64,000 nucleotides of DNA from Novosphingobium barchaimii LL02 (GTDB taxonomy: Bacteria > Pseudomonadota > Alphaproteobacteria > Sphingomonadales > Sphingomonadaceae), in assembly GCF_001046635.1 (NCBI RefSeq), contig NZ_KQ130458.1:117145-181144 (forward strand). The letters are read 5' to 3'. Positions 8,763 to 17,686 of this stretch are shown piece after piece; the stretch's first letter is position 1; every line of letters begins with the position of its first letter. A program made the position numbers and the translations under genes. The notes beneath the pieces are model-generated. The model was not told where the DNA came from. It ran no database searches and saw nothing but the letters and a program-made list of their open reading frames with translations.

Positions 8763-8899
8763 TGACGGCCACCGTAGATTCGGGGTTTCATTGACGCAAC
8801 GAAAAAGTTCGGGGTTTCATTGACGCTCGCCGACGATTCGGGGTTTCGTTGACGCAGATTCGGGGTTCTGGAGTCACCGGATTCGGGGTTCCGTTGACG
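8692..8899. repeat. Iterons of the module A origin (oriV)
   Basis: Eight copies of an 18-bp unit, consensus ttcggggtttcattgacg. Six start at 8692, 8721, 8750, 8779, 8808 and 8837, exactly 29 bp apart; two more start at 8859 (degenerate) and 8882. The first two and most of the third lie inside the repA open frame. Binding site of the RPA-type initiator and probable start of replication, with an AT-rich stretch and a DnaA box to the right. Confidence 0.9.
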
Positions 8900-9139
8900 C
8901 CCAAGGCCAAAAAATGGCCGATTTCACTATTATATTCAGTATCTTACGGAGACGCCAAAATCCCGTAACACGACTCTTTAACCCATATATTAACACTAGG
9001 CCGCCCTGTGGATAACTTTTGCCGCGACGTGGTTTCACCCACCAGCATCCCGCCAGATCGGACAACCTGTCCCGGAAATCGGGACAGAGGCAGCGCGACT
9101 CACTGGCGCAGTGCTTGAAGCACGGTCAGAGGGAAGAAA
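8900..9139. other. AT-rich region and DnaA box of the module A origin
   Basis: 8905-9000 is notably AT-rich for this replicon, as expected of a DNA-unwinding element. A perfect DnaA box (tgtggataa, complement of ttatccaca) is at 9007-9015. The Rep_3-type origins of modules B and C carry the same box at matching places (19262, 47245). No gene seen. Confidence 0.7.
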
Positions 9140-9520
9140 AGCGCCGCCTCTTGGGGGCTTCGCCCCCGCCGGCTCGCGGCCTGCGGCCGCCCCGGATCGC
9201 TTTGCGATCCTCCCACCCGGCATCCCCCATGATGAGCCGGCTTCGCCGGCACGCTTTTTGTTGGATTAGGGATCGTTTAAACGCTGCGCCCCTGCCGCGA
9301 CCACAGCGCCAGCGGCACCGTCGCAATTGGCTTTCCAGAAAAGCCAGGCGGATAGGGCAGCGATCAAGCCGAGAGGGCAGGGGAGGCGGAAACGTCGCGG
9401 CAGGGGCGATTTCCGGGCCGCTGGGCGTCATTCTGAGCGTTCGGCAGGGTTGGAGAGGTCGAGCGCCCGATGCCGCTCTACGGGCTTCCTAGGCGGCCGA
9501 TTTTTTGGAAGCTAGATCCT
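9140..9520. other. Conserved non-coding block next to origin, module A copy
   Basis: About 380 bp resembling 19320-19700 and 47300-47680 in order and sequence. Shared elements: a GC-rich stretch with small dyads (ggatcgctttgcgatcc, gccggcttcgccggc), a conserved ggctttccagaaaagcc hairpin, ggaaacgtc...gcgatttcc, and a final acgggcttcc...ggcggccgatttt. The minus-strand frame reading KSAA(x)EARRA carries a stop in this copy, so a protein-coding explanation is weak here. Function unknown. Confidence 0.6.
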
Positions 9521-9818
9521 CGCACGATCGCGCGCGACGACACGGAAGTGCGTTTTATGGACGCTAGGGCTGAAAAACGGCAACATCGGGTCCGAGCGGC
9601 CGCGATCGGCGCGGCGAGCTTCAAGATTTGTGCGCCAGACAACGATTTCGCGAACCTGGCCCGATCATCGTTGCGGGAGAGGGCGGAATCCTACGCTAAG
9701 AACCGGCAGGGGAGGGCGCGGAAAGTCCGCTAAACAACGCCCAGGCCGAACAGACGGCGAACTTGTATATTTGTATACGCCTATACATTCGCGCCCTGTG
9801 GCGCGTGGTGCTATCGCT
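9521..9818. repeat. Gene-free stretch with TATAC octamer array 4
   Basis: No credible gene. At 9766-9789 there are three more phased octamers (tatatttg-tatacgcc-tatacatt) of the type that flanks module A parA. They lie downstream of the minus-strand gene 9819-10280, far from parA, so they may be a distal partition or silencing site. Confidence 0.5.
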
Positions 9819-10280
9819 TCAATTCAGGACGGGTTTGTCGTCGGCCGATGGATCAGCGTGGAAAAGGCCCTCCATCGGATTGTCGCGAATATACTCGCCG
9901 CCTTCGGCAAATGCCCGGAGAGGATCGTTGCCCTTCATGCGGCCAGCGGTGATTTCGCGTTCGGTCACGCGCAAAAGCACGGCCTTGTCGATCTGCCCGT
10001 CAACCAAACTCTCCTGGCGGAGCATGAGATGGTAAGTCGAAAGGTTATCGGCCAGAAAGCCGATGATCTGAGAGCCTGGGGCTTGTGCCTTGGCCAAGCC
10101 TTCGGCAGCGATGTTGGTCAACGCAATGTGCATACTTATCAGGCGGACACGGTTAAATTCGTCGCGCTCGACAGCGTGCAGTTCTATCAGCTCATCGACC
10201 AATGCTTGTAGGTCACAGCCCGGCTCGCCGATGCTTTTCATGAATCGATCGGCAAATTCCTCAAATCGTTCATTAGGCAT
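9819..10280 (-). CDS. Hypothetical protein, module A only
   Basis: A 153-residue, mostly helical, acidic protein (MPNERFEEFADRFMKSIGEP...). No family recognised; no signal peptide or membrane segment. ATG 10280 is chosen because the frame upstream runs through the virD4 end. It lies downstream of virD4, in the same direction, 37 bp from the virD4 stop, and is absent from modules B and C. Confidence 0.6.
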   Translation of the reverse strand: MPNERFEEFADRFMKSIGEPGCDLQALVDELIELHAVERDEFNRVRLISMHIALTNIAAEGLAKAQAPGSQIIGFLADNLSTYHLMLRQESLVDGQIDKAVLLRVTEREITAGRMKGNDPLRAFAEGGEYIRDNPMEGLFHADPSADDKPVLN

Positions 10281-10317
10281 GGTCGAAATACCTTGTGTTT
10301 GAGACGGTTTAAACGCT

Positions 10318-11979
10318 CTACACCTTGTCGAACTTCCCCGCGAACTCGCGATCGGCGAAATAGCGTAGCTTGGCGGCGACGATCGGCCGTTGCCCCGCGA
10401 GGAACAGGAGCTGCAAATCCTCGCGCAGCGTGCGGACCTCATCGGGCGTGAGCAAGGGGCGGCCGACATGCTGCGATCCGAACGATATGCCGGTCTCTTC
10501 CGCGTCGATCGCGCGGCTCATGCTCTCGAACACGACCGTTTCCTGGCCGAGCAGATCGGAGACGAGCTTGGCGCTGTCGTGATCGTTGACGCCGAATATC
10601 TGCAAGACGCCGGCGTTCGACAGGAAGGTGCCGGCGCGGCGCTCGTAGAGCGCGCGGAGCTGGTGAACGTCTTGCAGGATCGGCCAGAGCTGGATGCCGT
10701 AGCCGGCCATGAGGCCCATAGCGCGCTCGACGGGTTCGAGGCGGCCGAGGGCGGCGAACTCATCGAGCAGGAACAGGACGGAGCGGGCAGGGGAGGCCGG
10801 CGCGCGCGCGAGATCGGTCAGCCCTTGCGCGAGCATCAGGCGCAGCCAGCGCGCATAGGTGGCGAGCCGATCGGGCGGCAGCACCAGATAGACGCTGGTA
10901 GGCTGCGCCTTCACATCGGCGAACGTGAAATCCGAGTGCCCCAGCACCGCCGTCATGCGCGGGCTGTCGAGAAAATGGGTATGGCGCTGCGCGGCCGACA
11001 GCACGCCAGCGGCTTCGCGATCGGACTTGCCGAGGTGGCGATTGGCGGCGCGGGCGGTGAGGCCGCCTTGCGCCTGCATGGCTTCGAGCTGGGCGGCGAA
11101 GGCTTGCGGAGCGAGGGTGAGCCGGTCGCGCAGCGTGGCAAGGGTTCGTGTGCCCGCCGGCTCCTGGCAAACGATATGCAGGATCAGGCCGGCGATCAAC
11201 GCCTTGGCTTCCTCGTTCCAATGCGCCTCGCCCGCTTCGCCGGGGGCGTCATAGACCAGTGCGTCGGCCAGCGTCATGCAGTCGTCGGCGAGATCGAGGC
11301 CGGCAGGGTCGATACGATCCAATGGATTGAACGCGGCCCCGACCATGCCCGTTACGCCGAAGGGATCGAGGACATGGACCGGGCCGAAGCGTGCGCGATA
11401 GTGGGCGGTGATACGCGCGTTCTCGCCCTTGGGGTCGATGCAGACGACCGGGCCGGGATAGTCGAGCAGGTTGGGGATGATGGTGCCCACGCCCTTGCCG
11501 GTGCGCGTCGGCGCGATCGTCAGCAGATGGGCGGGGCCGGCATAGCGCAGCGGCTTGCCCGATTTGCGGTCGCGGCCGATCAGCAGGCCGTCGCCATTTT
11601 GGGCGAGGGGGCGCGTCTCGCGATCGGTGGCGAAGCGGGCCGAGCCGTGGGTATCGTCGCCGGCAGGGCCACCATAGCGCAGGATCAGCGGTTGGAAGAG
11701 GGCGCGCAGCGTGACCAGGATGATGACGAGGAACGTCAGCATCATGCCGAGCTGGTAGAGATTGGAATCGCGAGCCAGGCCGAGCAGGGAGGCGAGGACG
11801 AATTGCATCCCGCCGGCCAGGACGATGCCGACGATCAGGAACAGGATCGCGGTGCGAAACAGATGGCGGATGAGCGCGAGCGGGCTAAGGGTCAGCGCCG
11901 TGATCGCCCAAATCGGTTGCTCGCGCGCGAGGCGGGCGAGGTTGCGGATCGCGCGGCCGAGCTGGCGGAACCATTCCAT
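10318..11979 (-). CDS. virD4: Type IV coupling protein VirD4/TraG (module A)
   Basis: A 553-residue coupling ATPase that feeds relaxase-DNA complexes to a type IV secretion channel in the inner membrane. Two N-terminal membrane segments (about 42-66 and 77-95) precede the soluble ATPase. Walker A is APTRTGKGVGT at residues 156-166, and Walker B is VLFLLDEFAALG near residue 400. Closely related to the copy at 47855-49531. The SIMPL gene upstream is 6 bp away. Confidence 0.92.
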   Translation of the reverse strand: MEWFRQLGRAIRNLARLAREQPIWAITALTLSPLALIRHLFRTAILFLIVGIVLAGGMQFVLASLLGLARDSNLYQLGMMLTFLVIILVTLRALFQPLILRYGGPAGDDTHGSARFATDRETRPLAQNGDGLLIGRDRKSGKPLRYAGPAHLLTIAPTRTGKGVGTIIPNLLDYPGPVVCIDPKGENARITAHYRARFGPVHVLDPFGVTGMVGAAFNPLDRIDPAGLDLADDCMTLADALVYDAPGEAGEAHWNEEAKALIAGLILHIVCQEPAGTRTLATLRDRLTLAPQAFAAQLEAMQAQGGLTARAANRHLGKSDREAAGVLSAAQRHTHFLDSPRMTAVLGHSDFTFADVKAQPTSVYLVLPPDRLATYARWLRLMLAQGLTDLARAPASPARSVLFLLDEFAALGRLEPVERAMGLMAGYGIQLWPILQDVHQLRALYERRAGTFLSNAGVLQIFGVNDHDSAKLVSDLLGQETVVFESMSRAIDAEETGISFGSQHVGRPLLTPDEVRTLREDLQLLFLAGQRPIVAAKLRYFADREFAGKFDKV

Positions 11980-11985
11980 GCCGGA

Positions 11986-12688
11986 TCACTTCGCCGCCAG
12001 GGCGAAATCCACCCGCACGGTCACGATGTTCATGTTGGTCCCCGCCATCACCGGGGGCGCTGCCTGTGGCACGACTGTCGGGGGAGCGGCGATGCGGGCC
12101 TCCATGTCGGCCATTTGCGGCATATAGCCGCCCTGGCCGCCATCGCTGATCGCCAGCACGCGCGTAACGCGCAGGTTGGCGGCGGCGGCATAGGCATCGG
12201 CCTTGGCGCGCGCGGCCTTGTAGGCGGTGCCATAAGCGCCGAGGTTGGCCTTTTCGGGATCGGCGACCGAGAGATTGGGGCCGGAGACGATGTTGGCCCC
12301 GGCAGCGGTGACGGCGGCGAGAGCTTCGCTCACCCGTTTGTTGTCGCGGACCCGCACGGCGACGCTGTTGCTGGCCTCATAGCGGCCCTTGTTCGCGCCA
12401 TAGTCGATCCGGTTGACCGAGAGGTTGCGGGTCTGAATATCCCGCGCCGGAATGTCGAGCCTGGCGAGCGCGGCGGTGATCTTGTTCATGGTTTCCGCGT
12501 TGCGGGCGCTGGCGGCCTGCGCGTCGGCGGCGATGCTCGACAGGCCGGCAGTGAACAACGCCTGATCGGGGGTGGCTTCGGCGCGCCCCGTGCCGGTGAC
12601 GGTCAGCACGGTTTCGTCGCGATCGACACCGCGAGGGTCGGGCGCAGCGGGGGTGCAGGCGGCGAGGCCGAGCAGGGGCGTGAGGAAC
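11986..12688 (-). pseudogene. SIMPL-domain (DUF541) lipoprotein, 5' end cut by IS6100
   Basis: The reading frame covers nearly the whole of a periplasmic SIMPL-domain protein (TVTGTGRAEATPDQALF... at its start). Upstream of it, reading towards the insertion, is a lipoprotein signal ending LGLAAC, but the initiating Met and the first few residues have been replaced by IS6100 at 12689. It may be untranslated or start from the in-frame site in the mature region. Coupled position before virD4 suggests a role in the transfer apparatus, which is inference. Confidence 0.8.
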
Positions 12689-13568
12689 GGCTCTGTTGCA
12701 AAAATCGTGAAGCTTGAGCATGCTTGGCGGAGATTGGACGGACGGAACGATGACGGATTTCAAGTGGCGCCATTTCCAGGGTGATGTGATCCTGTGGGCG
12801 GTGCGCTGGTATTGTCGCTATCCGATCAGCTATCGCGACCTTGAGGAAATGCTGGCGGAACGCGGCATTTCGGTCGACCATACGACGATCTATCGCTGGG
12901 TCCAGTGCTACGCCCCGGAGATGGAGAAGCGGCTGCGCTGGTTCTGGCGGCGTGGCTTTGATCCGAGCTGGCGCCTGGATGAAACCTACGTCAAGGTGCG
13001 GGGCAAGTGGACCTACCTGTACCGGGCAGTCGACAAGCGGGGCGACACGATCGATTTCTACCTGTCGCCGACCCGCAGCGCCAAGGCAGCGAAGCGGTTC
13101 CTGGGCAAGGCCCTGCGAGGCCTGAAGCACTGGGAAAAGCCTGCCACGCTCAATACCGACAAAGCGCCGAGCTATGGTGCAGCGATCACCGAATTGAAGC
13201 GCGAAGGAAAGCTGGACCGGGAGACGGCCCACCGGCAGGTGAAGTATCTCAATAACGTGATCGAGGCCGATCACGGAAAGCTCAAGATACTGATCAAGCC
13301 GGTGCGCGGTTTCAAATCGATCCCCACGGCCTATGCCACGATCAAGGGATTCGAAGTCATGCGAGCCCTGCGCAAAGGACAGGCTCGCCCCTGGTGCCTG
13401 CAGCCCGGCATCAGGGGCGAGGTGCGCCTTGTGGAGAGAGCTTTTGGCATTGGGCCCTCGGCGCTGACGGAGGCCATGGGCATGCTCAACCACCATTTCG
13501 CAGCAGCCGCCTGATCGGCGCAGAGCGACAGCCTACCTCTGACTGCCGCCAATCTTTGCAACAGAGCC
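12689..13568 (+). mobile_element. IS6100 copy 1
   Basis: Complete 880-bp IS6-family element with terminal repeats ggctctgttgcaaa / tttgcaacagagcc. Left flank tgaggaac, right flank cgatgaac: no 8-bp target duplication. It truncates the SIMPL lipoprotein gene. Confidence 0.97.
12720..13514 (+). CDS. tnpA: IS6100 transposase (copy 1)
   Basis: A 264-residue DDE transposase of the IS6 family. The triad is visible in RLDETYVK, LNTDKAPSY and NNVIEADHGKLK, behind an N-terminal helix-turn-helix (ISVDHTTIYRWVQ). All six copies in the window translate identically. IS6-family enzymes move by replicative cointegrate formation, matching the missing target duplications around every copy here. Confidence 0.97.
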   Translation: MLGGDWTDGTMTDFKWRHFQGDVILWAVRWYCRYPISYRDLEEMLAERGISVDHTTIYRWVQCYAPEMEKRLRWFWRRGFDPSWRLDETYVKVRGKWTYLYRAVDKRGDTIDFYLSPTRSAKAAKRFLGKALRGLKHWEKPATLNTDKAPSYGAAITELKREGKLDRETAHRQVKYLNNVIEADHGKLKILIKPVRGFKSIPTAYATIKGFEVMRALRKGQARPWCLQPGIRGEVRLVERAFGIGPSALTEAMGMLNHHFAAAA

Positions 13569-13637
13569 CGATGAACTGCGCGGGCAGGCAAGTTGCGACC
13601 GTGCACCGGCTGGAATTCGTCAGTAGGGGAAGATCGA

Positions 13638-13862
13638 ATGCCTAATGGAATGCGCTGTTTGGATCCCTCGATCGCCGATCGGATCACATCATTGTCGACG
13701 ATGAGAAATAATGAGGAGATATTCGAAACATTCGGCTTCAGCTATAACACGCTGAGAAAAGTCTCGAACGGCATGCCGCTTCGCAGGTCACTTGCGGATC
13801 GGATTGAGGAACGTGCCAGAAAGGTTTTCGAAGCCGATGGATTTTTGAACATTTCGGCCTGA
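13638..13862 (+). CDS. Small hypothetical protein, HTH-like
   Basis: A 74-residue protein (MPNGMRCLDPSIADRI...MRNNEEIFETFGFSYNTLRKV). The central part looks like a short helix-turn-helix (FETFGFSYNTLRKVSNG). Ribosome site aggggaag lies 5 bp before ATG 13638. It stands alone in the 397-bp island between two inverted IS6100 copies; nothing else is seen in that island. Could be the remnant of a longer gene. Confidence 0.5.
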   Translation: MPNGMRCLDPSIADRITSLSTMRNNEEIFETFGFSYNTLRKVSNGMPLRRSLADRIEERARKVFEADGFLNISA

Positions 13863-13965
13863 TCGCATCGGATGGAATGCTCCGGCCTGTCGTTTCGGAG
13901 CGTTTTCCGACCGGGCGGATGATTGCTTCCGTTCGGGGCGACGCTCCGGTGCCGAACATATGCAT

Positions 13966-14845
13966 GGCTCTGTTGCAAAGATTGGCGGCAGTCAGAGGTA
14001 GGCTGTCGCTCTGCGCCGATCAGGCGGCTGCTGCGAAATGGTGGTTGAGCATGCCCATGGCCTCCGTCAGCGCCGAGGGCCCAATGCCAAAAGCTCTCTC
14101 CACAAGGCGCACCTCGCCCCTGATGCCGGGCTGCAGGCACCAGGGGCGAGCCTGTCCTTTGCGCAGGGCTCGCATGACTTCGAATCCCTTGATCGTGGCA
14201 TAGGCCGTGGGGATCGATTTGAAACCGCGCACCGGCTTGATCAGTATCTTGAGCTTTCCGTGATCGGCCTCGATCACGTTATTGAGATACTTCACCTGCC
14301 GGTGGGCCGTCTCCCGGTCCAGCTTTCCTTCGCGCTTCAATTCGGTGATCGCTGCACCATAGCTCGGCGCTTTGTCGGTATTGAGCGTGGCAGGCTTTTC
14401 CCAGTGCTTCAGGCCTCGCAGGGCCTTGCCCAGGAACCGCTTCGCTGCCTTGGCGCTGCGGGTCGGCGACAGGTAGAAATCGATCGTGTCGCCCCGCTTG
14501 TCGACTGCCCGGTACAGGTAGGTCCACTTGCCCCGCACCTTGACGTAGGTTTCATCCAGGCGCCAGCTCGGATCAAAGCCACGCCGCCAGAACCAGCGCA
14601 GCCGCTTCTCCATCTCCGGGGCGTAGCACTGGACCCAGCGATAGATCGTCGTATGGTCGACCGAAATGCCGCGTTCCGCCAGCATTTCCTCAAGGTCGCG
14701 ATAGCTGATCGGATAGCGACAATACCAGCGCACCGCCCACAGGATCACATCACCCTGGAAATGGCGCCACTTGAAATCCGTCATCGTTCCGTCCGTCCAA
14801 TCTCCGCCAAGCATGCTCAAGCTTCACGATTTTTGCAACAGAGCC
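13966..14845 (-). mobile_element. IS6100 copy 2
   Basis: Complete 880-bp element, inverted relative to copy 1, with 397 bp between them. Left flank atatgcat, right flank ggtgccgt: no target duplication. Truncates the TonB-receptor gene. Confidence 0.97.
14020..14814 (-). CDS. tnpA: IS6100 transposase (copy 2)
   Basis: 264 residues, identical in translation to copy 1. Confidence 0.97.
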   Translation of the reverse strand: MLGGDWTDGTMTDFKWRHFQGDVILWAVRWYCRYPISYRDLEEMLAERGISVDHTTIYRWVQCYAPEMEKRLRWFWRRGFDPSWRLDETYVKVRGKWTYLYRAVDKRGDTIDFYLSPTRSAKAAKRFLGKALRGLKHWEKPATLNTDKAPSYGAAITELKREGKLDRETAHRQVKYLNNVIEADHGKLKILIKPVRGFKSIPTAYATIKGFEVMRALRKGQARPWCLQPGIRGEVRLVERAFGIGPSALTEAMGMLNHHFAAAA

Positions 14846-15860
14846 GGTGCCGTCACCCTCGATGCCCTGATGATGATCGTAATCGACATAGGATGTCAGC
14901 GAGGTCAGCGTGATATCGTCGACCACTTCCCAGTCCGATCGCAGGGACGCCTGACGGAACTTGTTGTTGGCGAACGGCCGGATTCCCGGAGACCAGTCCG
15001 CCGCCCGGCCGTTGGCCGGGGCGAAAGCGATGTTCAGCGCCGGATAGTCTGACGGGATCGCCGCATTCTGCTGCACGATAGCGATGGCCTGCGGCGCTTG
15101 CGGATCGCTTTTGTTCTGCCAGGCATTGAGATTGAGTTCGAAGGACAGGCGTTCAGACGGCTTCCAGTCCGCCAGGAAACGGATCGCCTTGGTGTCCTTC
15201 TTGCCCAGCCTGTCATCGCGGGTATGGCTCTTCTGCCATTCGTCACCGCGCGCGACCCGGCCTGCAAGGCGGACGCGCAGCGTGTTGGTGAGCGGTCCGC
15301 TCAGGAAACCTTCCAGTTCAACCGTATCGAACCGGCCGTAGGACAGCGATCCACCGGCCGACAGGTCGCTGGTGGGCTTGGCCGCGATATAGTTGATCGC
15401 GCCGCCGGTTGAATTCTGGCCGAACAGCGTGCCCTGCGGCCCCTTGAGCACTTCAAGCCGATCGAGATCGAACGCGGTCAGCGATGTGAGCGTCGGGAAA
15501 GGGAGCGGCACCTGATCCAGATAGACGCTGACGTCAGGATAGGCGGCCAGCGTCGATTCGAAGAAGCCGACACCACGCAGCGTATAGACCGGTGTGTCGT
15601 TGGCGGTCTGCGAGAATGTCAGGCCGGGCACGATCTGCGCGACATCGGCAAGGTTCGATATCTGCTGGTTCTTCAGCGCATCGCCGCTGATCGCGGAAAC
15701 CGAAAGGCCGACATCCTGCAGATTCTGGCTGCGCTTGTTGGCCGTAACGATGATTTCATCGCCGGAACCTGCGGCAGGGCCATCCTGTCCCCACGCCGGC
15801 ACCGCCAACGCCGCCGAAACCGCGCACGTGACCAGCGCCAAAGATCTGACCTCGCTCATA
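14846..15860 (-). pseudogene. TonB-dependent receptor, 3' part removed by IS6100
   Basis: The first 338 residues of an outer-membrane TonB-dependent receptor: signal peptide ending AVPAWGQD, TonB-box/plug region (DEIIVTANKRSQNLQDVGLS, YTLRGVGFF, LEVLKGPQGTLFGQNSTGGAINY) and the first barrel strands. The rest of the barrel is missing, so it cannot form a transporter. Start ATG 15860 follows ggagagg. The sequence style is of sphingomonad receptors for hydrophobic or aromatic substrates; the substrate is unknown. A TetR gene is divergent. Confidence 0.9.
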
Positions 15861-16114
15861 AACCTCTCCCTGCATTTCATTGTCTTGCTGATATTTGCTT
15901 GGAAAAAGCCGCGCGAAGCCCGGCTGCTTTCGACTCGGATAATCGCCGATCTCATTTTTAGTGTAAAGCCTAAATTAGTCTGCCTCCAATTTTTCCATAT
16001 TGTCGGCGACGGACGCCCTGAAACACGCAAAGGAAAGATCGTTGGATTACCGGGCTTTTTACGATAGGGGCCAAGGCCTACATTGGGCGCAGTATCTCTG
16101 GGGATCCGGCTTTA

Positions 16115-16771
16115 GTGGTACGTGAACAGAACAAGGAGGAACGCCGCAGTCGTATTCTCGGCGCTGCTGAAAAGCTGATCCGGGAACTGGGCACTGTGGA
16201 GTTCTCGATGAGAGAACTCGCTGCGCGCGCACATATCAGCCATTATACGTCTTACAACCTGATCGGGAACAAGGGCACGGTCCTTTACACCCTTCTGCAT
16301 CGCGCAATCGATCGCATAACCAATTTGCCCAGCCAGGCCGACCCCAATTTCGATCCGCTCAGCTATGCTTTCGACATGGGCGACTTGGCAGTCGAGTTCT
16401 ACGTATCTGACCCGGATTTTTTCAGGCCGCTGTTACGGTTCCTGTTCGGTGTTTCCGACGCCGAACTGCGCCCGGCTTTCATGAATAAAGGCGTGCGGCA
16501 CTGGCATGCGGTCGCTTTGGCGATCTGGCAGAGTGGCGATTTGGTGGGCCACGTGTCTCCGGAAGATTTCGCCAGTATGATCAACACCTATTTCGGCGGA
16601 GCGCTTGGCCTCTGGAGCCACGACAACATTGATGCGGCCGTGTTCTTTGCGCACATACGCCACGCCATGGCTATTTCGCTGCTCGCATGTGGCAATAAAC
16701 AATGGGAAGCGAGACTTGTAGCTGAGGTCGCTGCGGCACGAGCAGTAATCAGGCCTTTGTCTCTAACTTAG
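16115..16771 (+). CDS. TetR-family regulator
   Basis: A 218-residue TetR/AcrR-type repressor. The N-terminal helix-turn-helix (RILGAAEKLIRELGTVEFSMRELAARAHIS) spans about residues 13-45, followed by a helical ligand-binding domain. The start is GTG 16115. It is divergent from the truncated TonB receptor with 254 bp between, so it probably controlled receptor expression in response to an uptake or degradation substrate. Confidence 0.85.
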   Translation: MVREQNKEERRSRILGAAEKLIRELGTVEFSMRELAARAHISHYTSYNLIGNKGTVLYTLLHRAIDRITNLPSQADPNFDPLSYAFDMGDLAVEFYVSDPDFFRPLLRFLFGVSDAELRPAFMNKGVRHWHAVALAIWQSGDLVGHVSPEDFASMINTYFGGALGLWSHDNIDAAVFFAHIRHAMAISLLACGNKQWEARLVAEVAAARAVIRPLSLT

Positions 16772-16791
16772 CACTACTTTGGCAGAAGCGT

Positions 16792-16946
16792 AAGGTGATC
16801 GGCGAGTGCTGGGACATACCGTCAGGACCGCGCGCAAATGGCTTGAGCAGGCCGGAGCGCCGCTTTGCCCGATCGAGGATCACGGCCAGATGAGCCAGAG
16901 CCGCTGGACGACGACAGCGAGGATGAGGGCGACGAGGGGGAATAAG
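16792..16946 (+). pseudogene. sprT-like gene remnant (module B)
   Basis: Two pieces of the sprT-like gene are fused by an internal deletion. 16792-16815 matches the aaggcgatcggcgagtgctggga region of 6090-6114, and 16816-16946 matches 6467-6588 (TVRTARKW...CPIEDHGQM and acidic tail). It retains the position before parA. No function expected. Confidence 0.8.
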
Positions 16947-17025
16947 CGCCCCAATCAAATGTATATCCCTTAGCATTACAAACCATGCTACAGCGCAACC
17001 ATATTGCCAGCGGAGCGAGAGCAGA

Positions 17026-17661
17026 ATGATATTGGCAGTCGGAAACACTAAGGGCGGTGTCGGCAAGACGACCCTTGCCGTCAACCTCGCGGTGGCGCGC
17101 GCGCTTGCGGGCCGCGACCTCTTGCTGGTGGACGGCGACGAGCAGGGGACCGCCCTCACCTTTACCGAGCTGCGCGCCGATCGACTTGGGCAAGCTGGCT
17201 ATACCGCCGTTGCGCTCACCGGCGCGGCGCTTCGCAGCCAGGTCCGCCAGCTCGCGGCCAAATATGACGATATTATCATTGACGTGGGCGGCCGTGATAC
17301 CGGCTCGCTGCGCGCCGCGCTCACCGTGGCTGACACGTTGCTGGTGCCGGTGCAGCCGCGCAGCTTCGACGTGTGGGCGCTTGACCAGGTTGCGGCGCTG
17401 GTGGCCGAGGCGCGCGAGATCAACGAGGGCTTGCGCGCCGTCGCCGTGCTGAACGGCGCGGACGCGCAAGGGGCCGACAATGAGGCCGCCTTGGAAATGA
17501 TCGGCGACATTGAGGGGATCGAGGTGCTGCCCACGTCGATAGTGCGGCGCAAGGCGTTCCCGAACGCGGCGGCCGAGGGCAGGGCGGTAGGGGAGCAATC
17601 GCCGCGTGACGCCAAGGCGATCGACGAGCTGGCCGCATTGGTCAGCGCGGTATTTGTATAG
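17026..17661 (+). CDS. parA: ParA-family partition ATPase (module B)
   Basis: A 211-residue small ParA-type ATPase with Walker A KGGVGKTT at residues 9-16 and the DGDEQGTA block near 38. It is diverged from the module A protein but nearly identical to the truncated module C copy (45117-45631). 25 bp separate it from its RHH partner. As the only intact ParA of the B/C type, it may serve both Rep_3-type replicons. Confidence 0.9.
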   Translation: MILAVGNTKGGVGKTTLAVNLAVARALAGRDLLLVDGDEQGTALTFTELRADRLGQAGYTAVALTGAALRSQVRQLAAKYDDIIIDVGGRDTGSLRAALTVADTLLVPVQPRSFDVWALDQVAALVAEAREINEGLRAVAVLNGADAQGADNEAALEMIGDIEGIEVLPTSIVRRKAFPNAAAEGRAVGEQSPRDAKAIDELAALVSAVFV

Positions 17662-17686
17662 CATAATGATAGCGGAGTGAATTTCG

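Noticed and set aside
10390-12717. A 775-codon plus-strand open frame
   Set aside because: It is antisense to virD4 and the SIMPL gene, with the odd composition typical of GC-rich shadow frames; the minus-strand genes have clear motifs.
12603-13496. Long frames antisense to IS6100 (also near 14038, 25914, 44154, 54309 and 60517)
   Set aside because: Repeated in every IS6100 copy and opposite to the real transposase; no independent coding evidence.
13569-13965. Two inverted IS6100 copies as a functional composite transposon with cargo
   Set aside because: Outer flanks lack any matching duplication, and the 397-bp core holds only one small unknown gene.
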